In this document: piece by piece, positions 19,100-31,873 of the stretch | How the letters are laid out: the number at the start of each line of letters is the position of its first letter | Position numbering within the stretch: the stretch's first letter is position 1 | Source of the DNA: Lunularia cruciata | Lineage: Eukaryota > Streptophyta > Marchantiopsida > Lunulariales > Lunulariaceae | Reading direction: 5' to 3' | Assembly (NCBI GenBank): GCA_948567375.1 | Contig: OX419762.1 | Location: forward strand, 13,894,001 to 13,958,000 | Length of the DNA: 64,000 nucleotides | Notes under the pieces: model-generated | Told to the model about the DNA's origin: nothing | The model's database searches: none | Seen by the model: the letters and a program-made list of their open reading frames with translations, nothing else | Program-made: the position numbers and the translations under genes

Positions 19100-22000
19100 A
19101 CTCCTGCCTTTATCTGAAGTCACAACAAATACACAGCTGCAGGTTAGAGACGCAGAGATGTGGCAGAAGCAAGTGGATGCTGAGGAGACTAAATCCTACA
19201 AATTAGGCACGCTGGTTACCAAACTAACACTGATCCAAGAAATCTGCGCAAGTATCAATTGAATGTGGACTTCCCGTTTGAATTAGCTAGAAGCTTGCAT
19301 GGTAGATGGAATCTGACTTTTATTTCTATCTATTTTCAACTTCTTCAGCTAGAGAACATTACGGAATAAATATTGCTGTTTCTATCGCAGTTGAGATCTA
19401 TTTTCTCGTTCAGATGTCAAGCACTGTCCATCATCCACAAGAGCAGGTGTATGTGCTTGCAATGTCCGGTAGTTTAAAGATCAGGAAATTCAGGCGACTG
19501 GCCTGTAATTCCTAACAAAATATCGTAAGTTATCTATCACAACTCAGTTATTGAGCCGATCATTGTCCCAGAGCTAAGAATGTCACTGCTCACAGAGTAG
19601 TTGTGAGGAGAAACCCATTTATTTCCTGCTTGACAGTGACAGATGCGAAGAACACGATCAACGGACTTGATATAATATATCGTCTTCCAACTTGCTAGGT
19701 TTTCAATACCCCAGGACTTTATAATCGACATCGTTTCAACAAATTTACAGGCCTACTTGGCTAGGACCCATGTCATTGCAATACGAGTGATGAGCTTACC
19801 AAGTTCAAGAAGACGTTAGTAATATGCTTCACCTACACTGTCGCGATGGTGTATGAATTCCACTCTAGAGACCCGTCAAGTTGCAAACGTGAGTGTCGCA
19901 GAATTGAAATGATACGGATGATGACTCTCAAGAAAACCCGGAAGCCGTAGAGATAATGAGAGCACGCAAACATATAGTAGATTCTACATTCAAGAACGTC
20001 GACTACATGGCAACGTTTCATAAGCACTGGACATCCTGAATAGACAGACGCTATTGGATACAGACCAACTGCCCAACTCGTGAACGATGAGAGAACTTGA
20101 AGGTGAGGTGAGGTGATAGCGGCGTGGGGTTCACATATATGTACTTCAGGAACTGAGGTTGCAATTTATCCCAGTTACCAACTTCAAACACTCTTCTGAG
20201 AAAAAAAGAGAAGTAATTGACAGACGACGCTATGAGTTGAACAGGCAATTATGCAGAATCACTACGGATTGATTACGACAGATCTAGACCTGGCAAACAT
20301 ATAAAGTACCTCGCCCCGATGTGAGGAGCCCTTTATCAGGAGACACGTTATCTAGGCCTTCCTGCTATCTTGATTACTACCTCTATGGTCGGAGCCTAGC
20401 TAAAGCAGACAGTCACTACTTCACCGCCAGGAACTTGAGAGATTTCACTACCTTTTGCAAAGGCAGGAGCAAATCGCGAGGTCTGCTCTGGACATGATTT
20501 ATATTCCTAAATCTTATTTGAGAAAGGTGTCGACGTCGTGTTCTCTCTACATATTGTGCAATCCCTGTGTTGTAAGCATGTCGTGAACTTTGTTTCCACG
20601 AACTTTCATGACATATATAAGAACCATCAACTGTAATCAACAGTGCAGAGTGTTAATGAGAGTTCGTAAGTGTGCCAAGGACCGAGGTTCGATAGCATCT
20701 TCCATCATCGTTTAGCAAAGAGTGCTATTAGCATACGAGTGCAACGAGATCCGTGTACAGTGAATGGATATAGTTGCTGTAGACCTTTTACTTTCTGCTG
20801 AAGGAGTCTTCCAATCCATTTATCAAGCTGCTTTCTCAGGTGATGATCATGAAATGCGCAGTTGTCGATCATGAACACACAAAGCATACTGTATTACCAT
20901 AACAGGTTCAGATTCGAGTCAAACAAACACGCAGAAGAGATCAAAGTTGTACTGCTCCGTACTTGGTTGTCCTCTGGTAGAGAGTTGCCCAGAAAAACTG
21001 CGTAGTTCATCGAACATAAGTTAAACCTTTAGACCCAACAGACCAAACAAAGTGTTGAAAAGCTGGTACCTTTTCGTCCTTGTACGTAGTACTTGCTTGT
21101 CAGTGCCGCGGTGGTGGCCATGGCCATGGCCGGCGTATATTTTCTTTGTCCGATATTTTGTACTTCTGATTTTGTCCTTGTTGTCCTTTCAACTTTCGTT
21201 GCTGGCTTTGCGGATGATGAATATTACGGTCATGATCAGATGGGATGAATCTGAATAAAAGAGACTAGATGTTTAATTAGCTGTTCGGTTTCTTTTTGGA
21301 GAGTCTGTTTAATTAGCTGTTTAGCTAGTTAGTTAGTTAGTTAGTTCATTAATTTATTTCTGTTTTTTATATTTGGTGGTTCTAATGTAAGATTCAAAAT
21401 AATTTTTGAATGATTAATTCCAGTAAACAGACGTGATGTGAAATTAGAAGACAATGTGGCAAACTTCTTTTGCCAACTCTGGCCCGAGCTAAAGGGCAAT
21501 ATATGAAAGCTACTTCATGCCATGCGGTCTCTGACAGATCTTCGGCGTACAATCGGCCGTGGCTAAAGGATATTGTCAAAAGGTAGTAACGCTATAAAAG
21601 TGTAGTTTTCAATACGCACTGCACTGGATGAAATGATTTCACATGCTTCAAGTCTATAATTTTCTTTTAAATTAAGTGCCTTTGTATATACCCTCTATAA
21701 AAATATAAATATATAGTTCTTTTTCATATAAGAAAAGGTATAGAACATGAATGAGATTTAGCAGGTAGGTGTGAAAACGGTTATACTTTATGGTACACAA
21801 TATTGTACGTCATGCTACAATTTGTCTCACACCTGCTTAGAATTCTGTGCTCTTAATCTATGCATCATATACCTAATTACAAACTATCATTTTTTTTAAA
21901 GTGTTAACACTCTATGAGGATCAATGTTTTGCACGAATAAATGTATTGTACACTAGAGAGTGTGCAATTTCCCAGCAACACAAGGATTTAGCCTTAAAGG

Positions 22001-23505
22001 TATATGTTGGAGGTAATTACAGTTAGCAAGAATCAAGATCACCTAATTAATTTTGATGAAAAGACACTGTGCAGAGCTCATTACTCTCTTAGTTCTTTTT
22101 TAATGTCAGGTTTCACTTCTCTCTTTGTCCTAGTTTTTCTTTTGAGCGCTATGAAAGTCAAATTATACTCAATCGGACTGTCCCACCTGAGAGCATGACT
22201 CATCTTGTTTCCACCAAAGAACTGAAAGCTAAGTTCTGAAGTGAAAATCTGGTTCTTCCTCTCCTATTGTACGAGATTTTATCAGTTTTCCTTTTCTTCA
22301 TTCAAGAATCTCTTGTTCTGAATTATTGTTCTTTTCCATGTATAATTTGAAGATTTATTAGATTTAAACTTTTTTAATACTAGTTTCGATTCTAATGCTA
22401 TAATTTATCTGTTGCCAACACACTCCTAAAAAGAAAGACTTCAACCCTTGGAATTTCTAATGTAGAAATGTATAGATCTGGTTACTCCATAGGCTATTCA
22501 TTTAGACGGTGCAGACTGTAATCTAGCTACCAGAGCCCAAAAGAAGAAAGGGCAGATCATGATCTGCTCGCGTTATGCTGAAGTCATGGACACTCGAGAG
22601 GTTCTGTACCTAATTGTACAATATATCCATCAATTGTACCTAACAGTTCAGGCATAGCCACGGAAGTTGAATGATGACAGGAGAGATAACTACAGACATG
22701 ATGCTCACTACTGTAACAATAGATCGTTTTTCTCTTAATATGCATCGGTGTTGAGCCGGGGCTCTTCTGTATAGTATCACTATATGGTACGTAGCGGGGG
22801 ATATCTTGTTGCTTTATTCGAACATGTGAACATTGAGTAAAACAAGGGGAAACAAAGTGAGTTCTCCGATCTGGCAACAGATCCCAGGTTGAGCCTCTCT
22901 TGAAATTACGACGAGTCTATCTTGATCTCCGTACAGTACACGAGTTACTTCCTTACTAACTTACGGCGATATCTCTAGCTTCTTAAGCTTGCATGGCAGT
23001 GGAAAGCATATTCATCACGGCCGTGGGGACGTACTGCTCATGGACTCTGGTTACAATTGGATTCAGACCGGTTCAGTTCGAGTACTTAGTTTATGTGGCA
23101 TCGTTAGTATAATCCATTCCAGGCTTCTCAGGAAGCAAGTGCCAGGATTTGATGCTGTATTCTTAGTCAGGTAGTCCATGGCCCTGCAGCTCTAACTTTT
23201 AGGACTTACATGATCTAGTACTCATGGCCACCGCTTGCCATGGACAGTACAGCGGCAAGTGCGTATATAAACATGCACAAGCATTTCTACGCTTCCTCCC
23301 GTAAACAAGTATATAGATATCTCAAGGACCTAGTGAATTCGGAGACAGTTGTTTAAGTGGTCATTATGTGGACATGCACATGTCATTGAGATTGTACCCA
23401 TGCGCCGAAAGTATACGTTTACAATCTTGGAGTCCATGGATCCCCTTCCTTGCGCAGAAAAATTTTCTGAATCGATATCATGGTGGCAAACTAGCACCAT
23501 GACAG
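19100..23505. other. Long spacer without recognisable gene
   Basis: Many stops in all frames; the longest frames are under 100 codons and match nothing known. Contains a TTAG-type microrepeat near 21327-21345. The CAX promoter should lie near 19100-19600, but no convincing TATA box could be assigned. Confidence 0.5.
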
Positions 23506-23509
23506 CCAT

Positions 23510-23547
23510 TTTTGGTTCTGGGTTCGATGAGGAACCCAGAACCAAAA
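23510..23547. repeat. Perfect 16-bp inverted repeat (hairpin)
   Basis: Left arm TTTTGGTTCTGGGTTC (23510-23525), 6-nt loop GATGAG, right arm GAACCCAGAACCAAAA (23532-23547), no mismatch. It could fold as a stable stem in RNA or DNA. The flanks do not extend the stem. Confidence 0.9.
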
Positions 23548-26500
23548 TATAGAGTATGCTTCTCTGGTATGAACCACAACATAACTTGCATAAACTTTGA
23601 TAGTAATGACGTGATGATCAAATTGCCGTAGCTTCGAAAGCAGTAGATCCGCAGAAATCAGTGTGCTCAAGGCTTCGGATTCGCTCTTCGAATCAACCTA
23701 CGACGACCAAAGAAGGATACCATTTGATCTGACTGAGCAGAACAATCGACAGGAACCAAAAATTTGATGGATTTCACAATGCTCTGAAACGCAGGTAACT
23801 TGTAGAGAAGAAACGATGTCGATAGACATTTACAGTTTTACTAAGTATATTTCAGTTCCTGTTCGAAATTCAAGTTTATATGTACCACCACTGTACACGG
23901 CTTTCTTGCATTTACCGTTATATAAATTATTCACTGTAATAGTTGCTGTACATGTAACTAACATAAGCTGTAATCCTTATGGTAACTATTAGAGCATCTT
24001 TTTTGCTACTTAATTCTAAGCTATTGGATCAAGCTACCTCCCGAATCCAATCAGTGCATACGCACTTCATCCTAGGGTTTTCATTTTGTTTTTCATCTTG
24101 AGTTGACTGAACACATGTACACGTACAGGCTAGGTAAGTACTGGAGCTTTAGCTAAGAAACAATCTAAAATTGTTCAACTATAGGAGAAGCCTCTGATCA
24201 AGAACCACACTTGATGGATAATAGATCTTCACTGCATCGCTCTCGCTTATAATTTGCGTAAACTGGTCCTGGTATTTTCTCCAGTGAAATGTACCTCTGC
24301 AGCGAATTTCAAGATTGTGGCTTATGGAACTGAGGGTTAGGAGCTCAGAGATGCCAAGTGATACCGAATTCGATACTAAGGATGTTTTAGTTAGCAAATG
24401 TTATACTTCAAATAGGAGTGCATTGCAAAATGGTGTGTCGGATAGAATATTCCTTACGAGAAGTGTCACCTTCCGGTTTAACTTCTTGATTAGTACAAGC
24501 TTGATTCTCGAGAATGCTTTTCTCGACGGTAGCTTACACTGGACTGTAACTTTATCTCCAAAGGCAATATCCACCAACGTGGAAAAGGGCTTCAAGCAGG
24601 AAGGAAAAGCGATTAATATATATCATTTAGTATCCGATGTACTAGCCTCACCAGTGTAGGACCTCGATCAACATGAGAGAGAGATCTGTGATAACCTGCG
24701 CTAAGGTGTACATGACTGAATTATAATCTTAAATCTCTATGAAGCTCCCACAAGTTGCCATTACAATAGGGGCCATATAAAACTCTAGCTCGATATATCC
24801 CTGCTTCTTGTAATCTCTGTATCGATCAACAAAGGAAACGAATTAGGGAAACTCAAACTGAACCATAAATCATCGAGGTCGTTTGTCTATATCTGTCCCC
24901 TCTGCCGACTTGTTCGTGAGATATCGACAATAGCATGTCATTTGGGCATGGCAAATGTGAAAGAACATTCTGCCTAGACACTGTGGACGTGGACTCCAGC
25001 TGTCTCATATTCCCATGTTTTCAGATTATTCTTCTACATCAATGCGTGTCTCATGATAACTATGGTCGGCGTCCGTCAAGAACCAGTTACCAATCATGTT
25101 GGAGTTCGCTATAATGTGTCTCTGGCCGCGGTAAAATTTAGCTGCTCACATACTTCAGACAGAAGGTTAAAGCTGAAATGTTGCATGGTTTGACATCAAT
25201 GGGCTCTGTGGTGATAGTGCACTGGCCACCAATAGCCGACTCCCAGGCTATCAAAAGGACTTGACCCATTTGACCGACAGAGTTGGTCTGCAAACTACTG
25301 CATCTTCTCGAGATCATCTTAGTCTGCGAACTGCAATCTCGAATTCGATTCCCTAATACCCACTTCTGACTCTTTTCTGACCTGCCAAGGCATGGAAATA
25401 CCAGCGCACAGGAAAACACGGACTAAGGTCCGTATATAACATAGGGCTAAGATTATATTCCCGTTCCCTATTATTCGCAGTTCTCTCACACCACATGTTC
25501 TTTATTTCTCTCGATATAGCAACTTGATACGAGTTGTTTCGAAGGTATAAATACGGTTTGGTTCAGTGTATAAACGAATTGTCTGTGTTGTTCATAAGTG
25601 TATGAAGAGATCCGTTAGTAATAAGCAGCTCTGTAGCAGCAATAGTAATTATTCATCTGAGAGATGAATATATGTAGAGAGGACAAGCACGTACTACGCA
25701 CAAGATGTGTGAACATTGAGCTGACAACTCCGTCTGGACAGCTCATTTCCACTATTCTCTGTAGAAAATGAAGCATTGAACCAGGTCTATTATCAACATA
25801 CGTTCTTACGAGTGTGTCCCTTCCTGCTTTCCAAACTGATAGACTCCAGGCCCTGTAGGTCTCCAATGGGGTGCATGCTGCCGGGCCGTAGCCGTTCGCG
25901 CTCGGTATGACGATTTTCTGCAGCATTCCTGCAATATTGTAACCTTCAGGTTGATCTACAACCTCTACAATCTAAAAATCTACAAGTTCTTGACCGTGAA
26001 CTACACGCCAAAGGTTGTGATGATTACAGTTATCCCTGTTATATTCTCCTGTTAATTGTAAGAATGATACAGTATTCGTGACTCAATTATCATTGATGAT
26101 GACGATACCTAGATGCGTTGTGAATGTAACGGATTAGAGATCCATCTACCATCCTGGTGCCACTTTTCTACTGAAAGAGACTATGCTTGGAGAAGCTGAA
26201 CCAACATGTATGGCAAGTAGATTTCAGATTCATAATTGTATAGAGATATACTCCCAAAATGACCATGGCCGAGATGAACTTTGAAAAGTCGAACCCGAAG
26301 ATCATGCGAAAATTCCAGTGACATTAGAGGCTGAAAGGTATCTCGGAATGTGAATATGTGTGCGTGTGAACAGATTCCTCTGCAGTTCATTGATGTATCA
26401 AGTTCAAGACAATGATAATGGTGAAACGAGGATCGCTGGATTTTCTCCAGATTCCACATGACCTTACAAATTCCATACTGACTTTGTCCAAAAGCTGCCA

Positions 26501-27975
26501 AAGGACACAGACAGTAAAGGGCTGGACTTATGCAGAAATGTCGTGTACCAGTATTCCGACTCCAGCCATGTAGGCAATGGCAGTTCATAGAATATAGGGC
26601 TGGCATCTGGTTCCCCTGCGTTTTCCGTGGACGTACTGTAAAGGAAATGATAGTAAAGCTACTTCAAAAGCACTCCCAAGATTAACGAATTCGAAAAGCG
26701 AAGCACATGCAAGCTATACCAGAGAACTAAGCATCCCATCAACAGGAACCGGGAACAACTTAAGGTTCTTTCCTGCTTAATGAATGAATATGAACAAAGA
26801 GCAAATCTGTCTCCGTCTAGGATGGCTAAACCCTAAAGCCTTGCAACTGTTCGTGGGACTCAAGTTAGGGGTAGAGGACACGGAATAAAAATTAAAATGA
26901 TACTGTCAAAGCTCTAAACCAGAGCTGAGTTACATTTTGTGCTACTTTCGAACTAAAATTAGTCCACAGCATTCTCGATCTACGATGTAAAGTAGAACCT
27001 GCCTGATTTACCGTGTACGAGAGCTAATATATACTCGATCTAGTAGACCATTTACTAAATAATTTGAATCGGTACACTCGTGACCAAGCTGTGAAAGCCT
27101 TCAGACCTATTCTGTTTACTTTGTTATCATGACCATGTCTATCAACATCCTATAAATAAATAAAAATAAGAAGTTGAGTACTACAGTAAGTCTGAAAGCT
27201 GTTACAGTACGATGAATTTGAAACAAAATATCACATAATAGACAAAAGCTGCCAAGCTGATGACATTCCCCCAATCTTTGAGATCTGAAAGAACTTATTT
27301 TCTTCACAATGTATGTACGAAGACAAGATGAAATCAAATATGAACTATACATAAATAGAAAAAACTAGATCACCTCCACAGAGCCTGACTTTTAAGAACT
27401 TTAGAAGCATACACTGAAGCTCCGCTCAACAGGTCCCGCTCCTCGCATATTTAATTCAAAGCGGGTTGTACTTCTTCAAATCTTGAAACACAACTCCGAG
27501 TTTACTGACAATCGAGCTAACTCTGAAAGATTTGCTTTCAGATATACCTGCACTCAATGTCCTCCAGGGCCAGATTACAATCTTTGTATCTAATTTCATC
27601 ACAGCAAGTTGCAAGTGGCACATTCGCAAAGGTTTCTGAATTCACATGGCAGCGTGCTTCCAAAGTGTTATCCATCTTCCAAATGACTAGATAGAAGTAT
27701 TCAAGGGTCCAGTGTGATCTCAGGGTGATGCAAAGCTTTATGAAGAATTCACGTTACTCTCACATCTGAGAACTGATCTACGAGTGGTCCAAAATGGTGT
27801 AAAACCGTATAAATCAATACCAGATGTATAGAATTAGTCATCTCACATGAAATATTTCTCTACTAGTTCCTTTTTTAATCAATGACCACATAAGAGTATG
27901 AACTTGTTTTCGTCGACGAAGAACAGGGAGTAAAACCATCGATAATGTTGAAGAAAGTGCCACTTAGGAAGAGGG
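23548..27975. other. Long spacer without recognisable gene
   Basis: No coding region, RNA gene or transposon ends recognised on either strand. Confidence 0.5.
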
Positions 27976-27980
27976 AGTCC

Positions 27981-28045
27981 GGGCGTGTAGAAAACGTCAT
28001 ACGCTTTCACACTTACGGGACAACTGGGACGTTTTCTACTCGCCC
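27981..28045. repeat. 18-bp inverted repeat with 29-bp spacer
   Basis: GGGCGTGTAGAAAACGTC (27981-27998) pairs with GACGTTTTCTACTCGCCC (28028-28045), with a single mismatch. Possible stem-loop or remnant of a small inverted-repeat element. Confidence 0.85.
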
Positions 28046-28804
28046 TTTCTAATGTGGATAGTCATAAGATCTCTCTGAGATAGTCATAAGACTAGTTCAA
28101 GGCTGTCACAAAGTCATGTTCTCGATTATTTTTATCATGCCTCGCAGTGGACAAGATTAACACAATAATTGAACGAAAAGGGGAGAAAGCGACCTAGTCA
28201 AAAGAGCAAAGTATATGTGAAGCACTCTCAAGGGGAAGACGCAGTGAGATCTTCATTCATTTCAGGGCTTGTAAGGAAGAGCACCGCGAGCTCTCACACT
28301 CGAACTTTGGGACGCGCAAATAATCCGGGCGTGTGGTGGACAGGAAGGGTAAAACCCATTGGAGAAGAGGATGGTTTGGCAGGCATGGTGGCAATGCACA
28401 GACCAGAGGAAAGAAGAAAAGAGCTCAAATTATACAGTTTTGGGGGTATCTAGAGACGGCATGTACTGGTGGAGGCGCACCCAAGAGGACCTGAACGTTC
28501 AGGTGGTTTCTGGGTAGGGCTTGGTCAACTCGGAAAGGGACAAAGCCCTACCACTCCGTTTGCACTGAACCGTACTGTCCTGCAACCGCAATTTATCGGT
28601 ACAGAACTCCTTGCCGGGGAAGATTCACGGCGAGCAGAAATTGCGAAGTGAATCTAACTGTTTGATTCATACTCGAAAAGCATAACGCCGATTTCTGTTG
28701 GAATGTAAAGAGCAGAAAGTAGGAATGTAAAGGGTGAGCTAAGATATCCAAAAGTAGGAATGTAAAGTAGGAAGATAAAAGTGCGATCGCGTGTGAAAAG
28801 AAGT

Positions 28805-29035
28805 ATGGAAAGACCCCATCAATCCATACAAATAAAAGACAAATGAACTAAGCCCCGGCAGCATCGATAGATAAAACATACAAACAAAAGAAAAAAAAAT
28901 TAAAGGGAAAGGCGAATGCGGGTAATAACAAGAAGGATGGGAAAACCACGTCCAACTCTATGAGGATAAAACATAAAAAAGGCAAAATGGAGCTAAGCCC
29001 CAATAGTATCTAGTATAGGTGTGAGAAATGGTATG
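28805..29035 (-). mobile_element. 3'-end fragments of the non-LTR family (two, minus)
   Basis: Two short pieces match the terminal part of the family at 9636, 30780 and 38700. The first (near 28805-28860) reads on the plus strand GGAAAGACCCCATCAATCC. The second (near 28910-29035) contains AAGGATGGGAAAACC and then GGAGCTAAGCCCCAATAG. They are 5'-truncated copies or a rearranged pair. Confidence 0.65.
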
Positions 29036-29274
29036 CAAGAGAAGTAAAGTGCAAAGAGAAGAAAATACAGTTTAACTTCTGAAACATATCAGGAAAGAAA
29101 GACTTAGATCAGAAGAACAATCTCAGAGTTTGATTGGCATAGCGGGACATTCAGCTTCTTTGTGGTATCCAAATGACATATTCTGTTTGAAATTGTTGGA
29201 TTCTTTGAACGATACTAGATCATAGCTCGTAGATGTGCTTCACAGAATTGGTTGAAGTTTAGTTCCATGTTACG

Positions 29275-29360
29275 TCTTTTGTCTCATCCTTGTACGGCTT
29301 GATGGGGTCTTCCCCATCATTCGTGTTTCCTACGGGATCGTTTTTCTCTCGATGTGCTCC
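29275..29360 (+). mobile_element. 3'-end fragment of the non-LTR family (plus)
   Basis: CTTGTACGGCTTGATGGGG followed by TCTTCCCCATCATTCGTG matches the terminal signature of the family in the opposite orientation to the neighbouring fragments. Confidence 0.6.
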
Positions 29361-30181
29361 ATAGAAACTGACAAAGGATTGCACCTTTCGAGGCGCGAAG
29401 ATCTAGAGCAAGTTCAATGTATGTTGCATGTAAGTTCTCACTGTGAAGTCAGTCTGTAGTCCGATCTACGCTCATTTCTTCACGGCTAAGATTCTAAAGA
29501 TTAAGCCAGTTCGTACATAATCTCATTTTTCTTCATTTCAGCAGTCTAAGTTTCATCTACGACTGATTCATCCAGTGTAGTCGTCTTTCATTCCAGTACG
29601 CTACAAAAAAGGAAGGGCTATCACTGGCTACTTTAGCACCTTATCGTCATAGTGGTGTCAAATGCCTAAGATTCAGACGCCGCGGAATGTACTCCACTGT
29701 TCCGGTTAGTACCACGAAAATGATGATCTGATCATTTCCATCACTCACTCGTTCATCGGCCTACGTTCATCAAGCGTAATACTCTTCCTCTTTAACTATC
29801 CGGCATCCATTTTATATATCTTTATAATGTAATTGACAGTTGGAAGCAAATGATAGGTTCTGGAAAGGAAAGAACAGCTTCATAGCATAAATACCTTTAA
29901 GCTTCAAGAAATTGGGAGAATTGGAACGAGCTAAAGATCAAAGGATTTGTTATTTGAAGTATACAGTCTTGCAAGGAATCTATTCTGCTTCGTGTATGCT
30001 TTATCCATTCGGCCGATTCGACAAAGTGCTAAGGATTGTTACTGTACTGGTTCATGAATTCGCACGGTGTGACTGGGTAAGCTGTCAATTCCTGTGATCG
30101 CTTTCTAGGCATTCAATCAATTCTCATTCTCAAGATTCGTTCATGGTGAATCCATTCAGGTTTCATCCAGGACTTTTTCGC

Positions 30182-30636
30182 TTTCACTCCCTGACATGTA
30201 ACATAACTAGACATGAGTGATATAATAGATGAACCCGGAATATGACGGTAAATAACTTGGGAAAGAATGAACAAAATTGCTTGTCGAAAGCGACATAGCT
30301 TTTCATCTCATCTACTACTGGTGACAGAAAGCTGTGTTGATACAGAGGAGAGGAGCAATAGCTCTCTCTCCAGCCAGCTCTCATGCTCACATCTTATTTT
30401 CGTTAGCGGATCCCTTTCACTCCCTAACATGTAACGTAACTAGACACGAGTGATATAGTAGATGAACCCATAGTATGACGGTAAATAACTCGGGAAAGAA
30501 GGAACAAAATTGCTTGTCGAAAGCGACATAGCTTTTCATCTCATCTACTGGTGCCAGAAAGCTGTGTTGATACAGAGGGGACGAGCAATAGCTCTCTCTC
30601 CAGCCAGCTCTCATGCTCACATCTTACATCCGTCAT
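30182..30636. repeat. Tandem duplication, 233-bp unit, two copies
   Basis: Units 30182-30414 and 30415-30636 are nearly identical. They share CTTGTCGAAAGCGACATAGC and GGTAAATAACT, and both end in GCTCTCATGCTCACATCTTA. Differences are scattered substitutions plus a 3-bp indel in the ACTACTGGTG region. The duplication abuts the 3' end of a minus-strand non-LTR copy that begins at 30780. Confidence 0.9.
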
Positions 30637-30779
30637 TCTACCGTGTTCACATGCATTGAATATTCACCATTGAGTATACACCTACAGACAGCAACAATAA
30701 GAGCTCCAAACACGCCTTCCCCATCTACCACGAGATATAGCTTTGGAAGATTTATATCACAAAGTTCAGAGTTAACCTT

Positions 30780-31430
30780 TAAAGAGAAGGTCAACAGGCG
30801 TAGAACAAATGAAGGACGGGAAGACCCATCAAGCTGTACAAAGGAGAGATGAAAAAGGTAAAATGGGGCTAAGCTCCCGATAGAGTCTATACTAGAAATC
30901 TGCACCATTGCACCTAAGATATCTGAGCTATGCAAGTGTGTGTGGTTTACAAACAACTTGAGCATCCTAAGAAACATCACCTAGTATAATTGCTCTCCTA
31001 TGGATTGCACCAACCACTGCACTTTGTAGAGCAATAGATACATGTTGTCCAAAAGATGCTACAAAGTATGAGAGTGAGAGTGGTACCCCTGGCACCTAAC
31101 ATGATAAGCTCTTGTGCACTCCTTGACAAATGTATCAAACTCCGTGTCGATTGCTCCATATAACTCCAAGGCTAGAGGAACAAAGAGGTGACCTTGCTAC
31201 ATGCCCTTATACTTGGAGACCTTGCTACCTACAACTGTGCTCATTGCATATCCAAGGGGATAGGTAATCACTCCTTCCGAGACGGTAGCTCACAAAGGGT
31301 ATGTGACCACGACATCCGCTATTGTCACTGATCATTCGGGACCAAGTATAAATCCGCCGTGGCACTCGTAGTCTGCAAAGCATATGAACTCTCTCCCTCC
31401 AAGACAAATATCTTTAAACAGGTATGGGAA
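30780..31430 (-). mobile_element. Non-LTR retroelement copy 3, 5'-truncated 3' end
   Basis: Collinear with copy 1 (9636-13540 without the copia) and with 38200-38826. On the minus strand it has the segment encoding an AD-VV-type nuclease core strand near 31310. It continues through GCCTTGGAGTTATATGGAGC (near 31160) and ends with the tail signature CTTGATGGGTCTTCCCGTCC near 30835. All frames are broken. Confidence 0.75.
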
Positions 31431-31799
31431 TATCTCACACATACTGCAATGATTCGACGGGATATCCTATAGATCTTGTGTAAATCTTCATCCGGGAACT
31501 GAAATCCCCAAATTGAAACCCCTAGTGTATTTGTTTCATAGTGGCTTTTAGCCCTTTCGCGTGGAATTCAGCCTCCTATTATTCTTCAGCACCTTTTTAT
31601 GCTCTTGTATTCCATGTTTGTTTCCCTGCGGCTGTACTACTATTGGGCCTTCTGGCCAATTTACTGTTGATAGTACTAATCACTACCAAAGAGGGTCATG
31701 AAAGAGGACGTGTTAAAAAAAAGATTTACACTTCTTGACCACCATCCATTGTTTACAACTACTGTTTCACGTTAGACTGTACCTAATTGGATCTTCATC

Positions 31800-31802
<3 letters not shown>

Positions 31803-31870
<68 letters not shown>
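31803..31870. repeat. (TA)34 microsatellite
   Basis: An uninterrupted TA dinucleotide tract of 68 bp. Confidence 0.98.

Positions 31871-31873
<3 letters not shown>

Noticed and set aside
20660-20700. GAGGTTCGATAG, resembling a tRNA B box
   Set aside because: No matching A box, acceptor stem or T arm around it; no tRNA gene could be folded by eye here or elsewhere.
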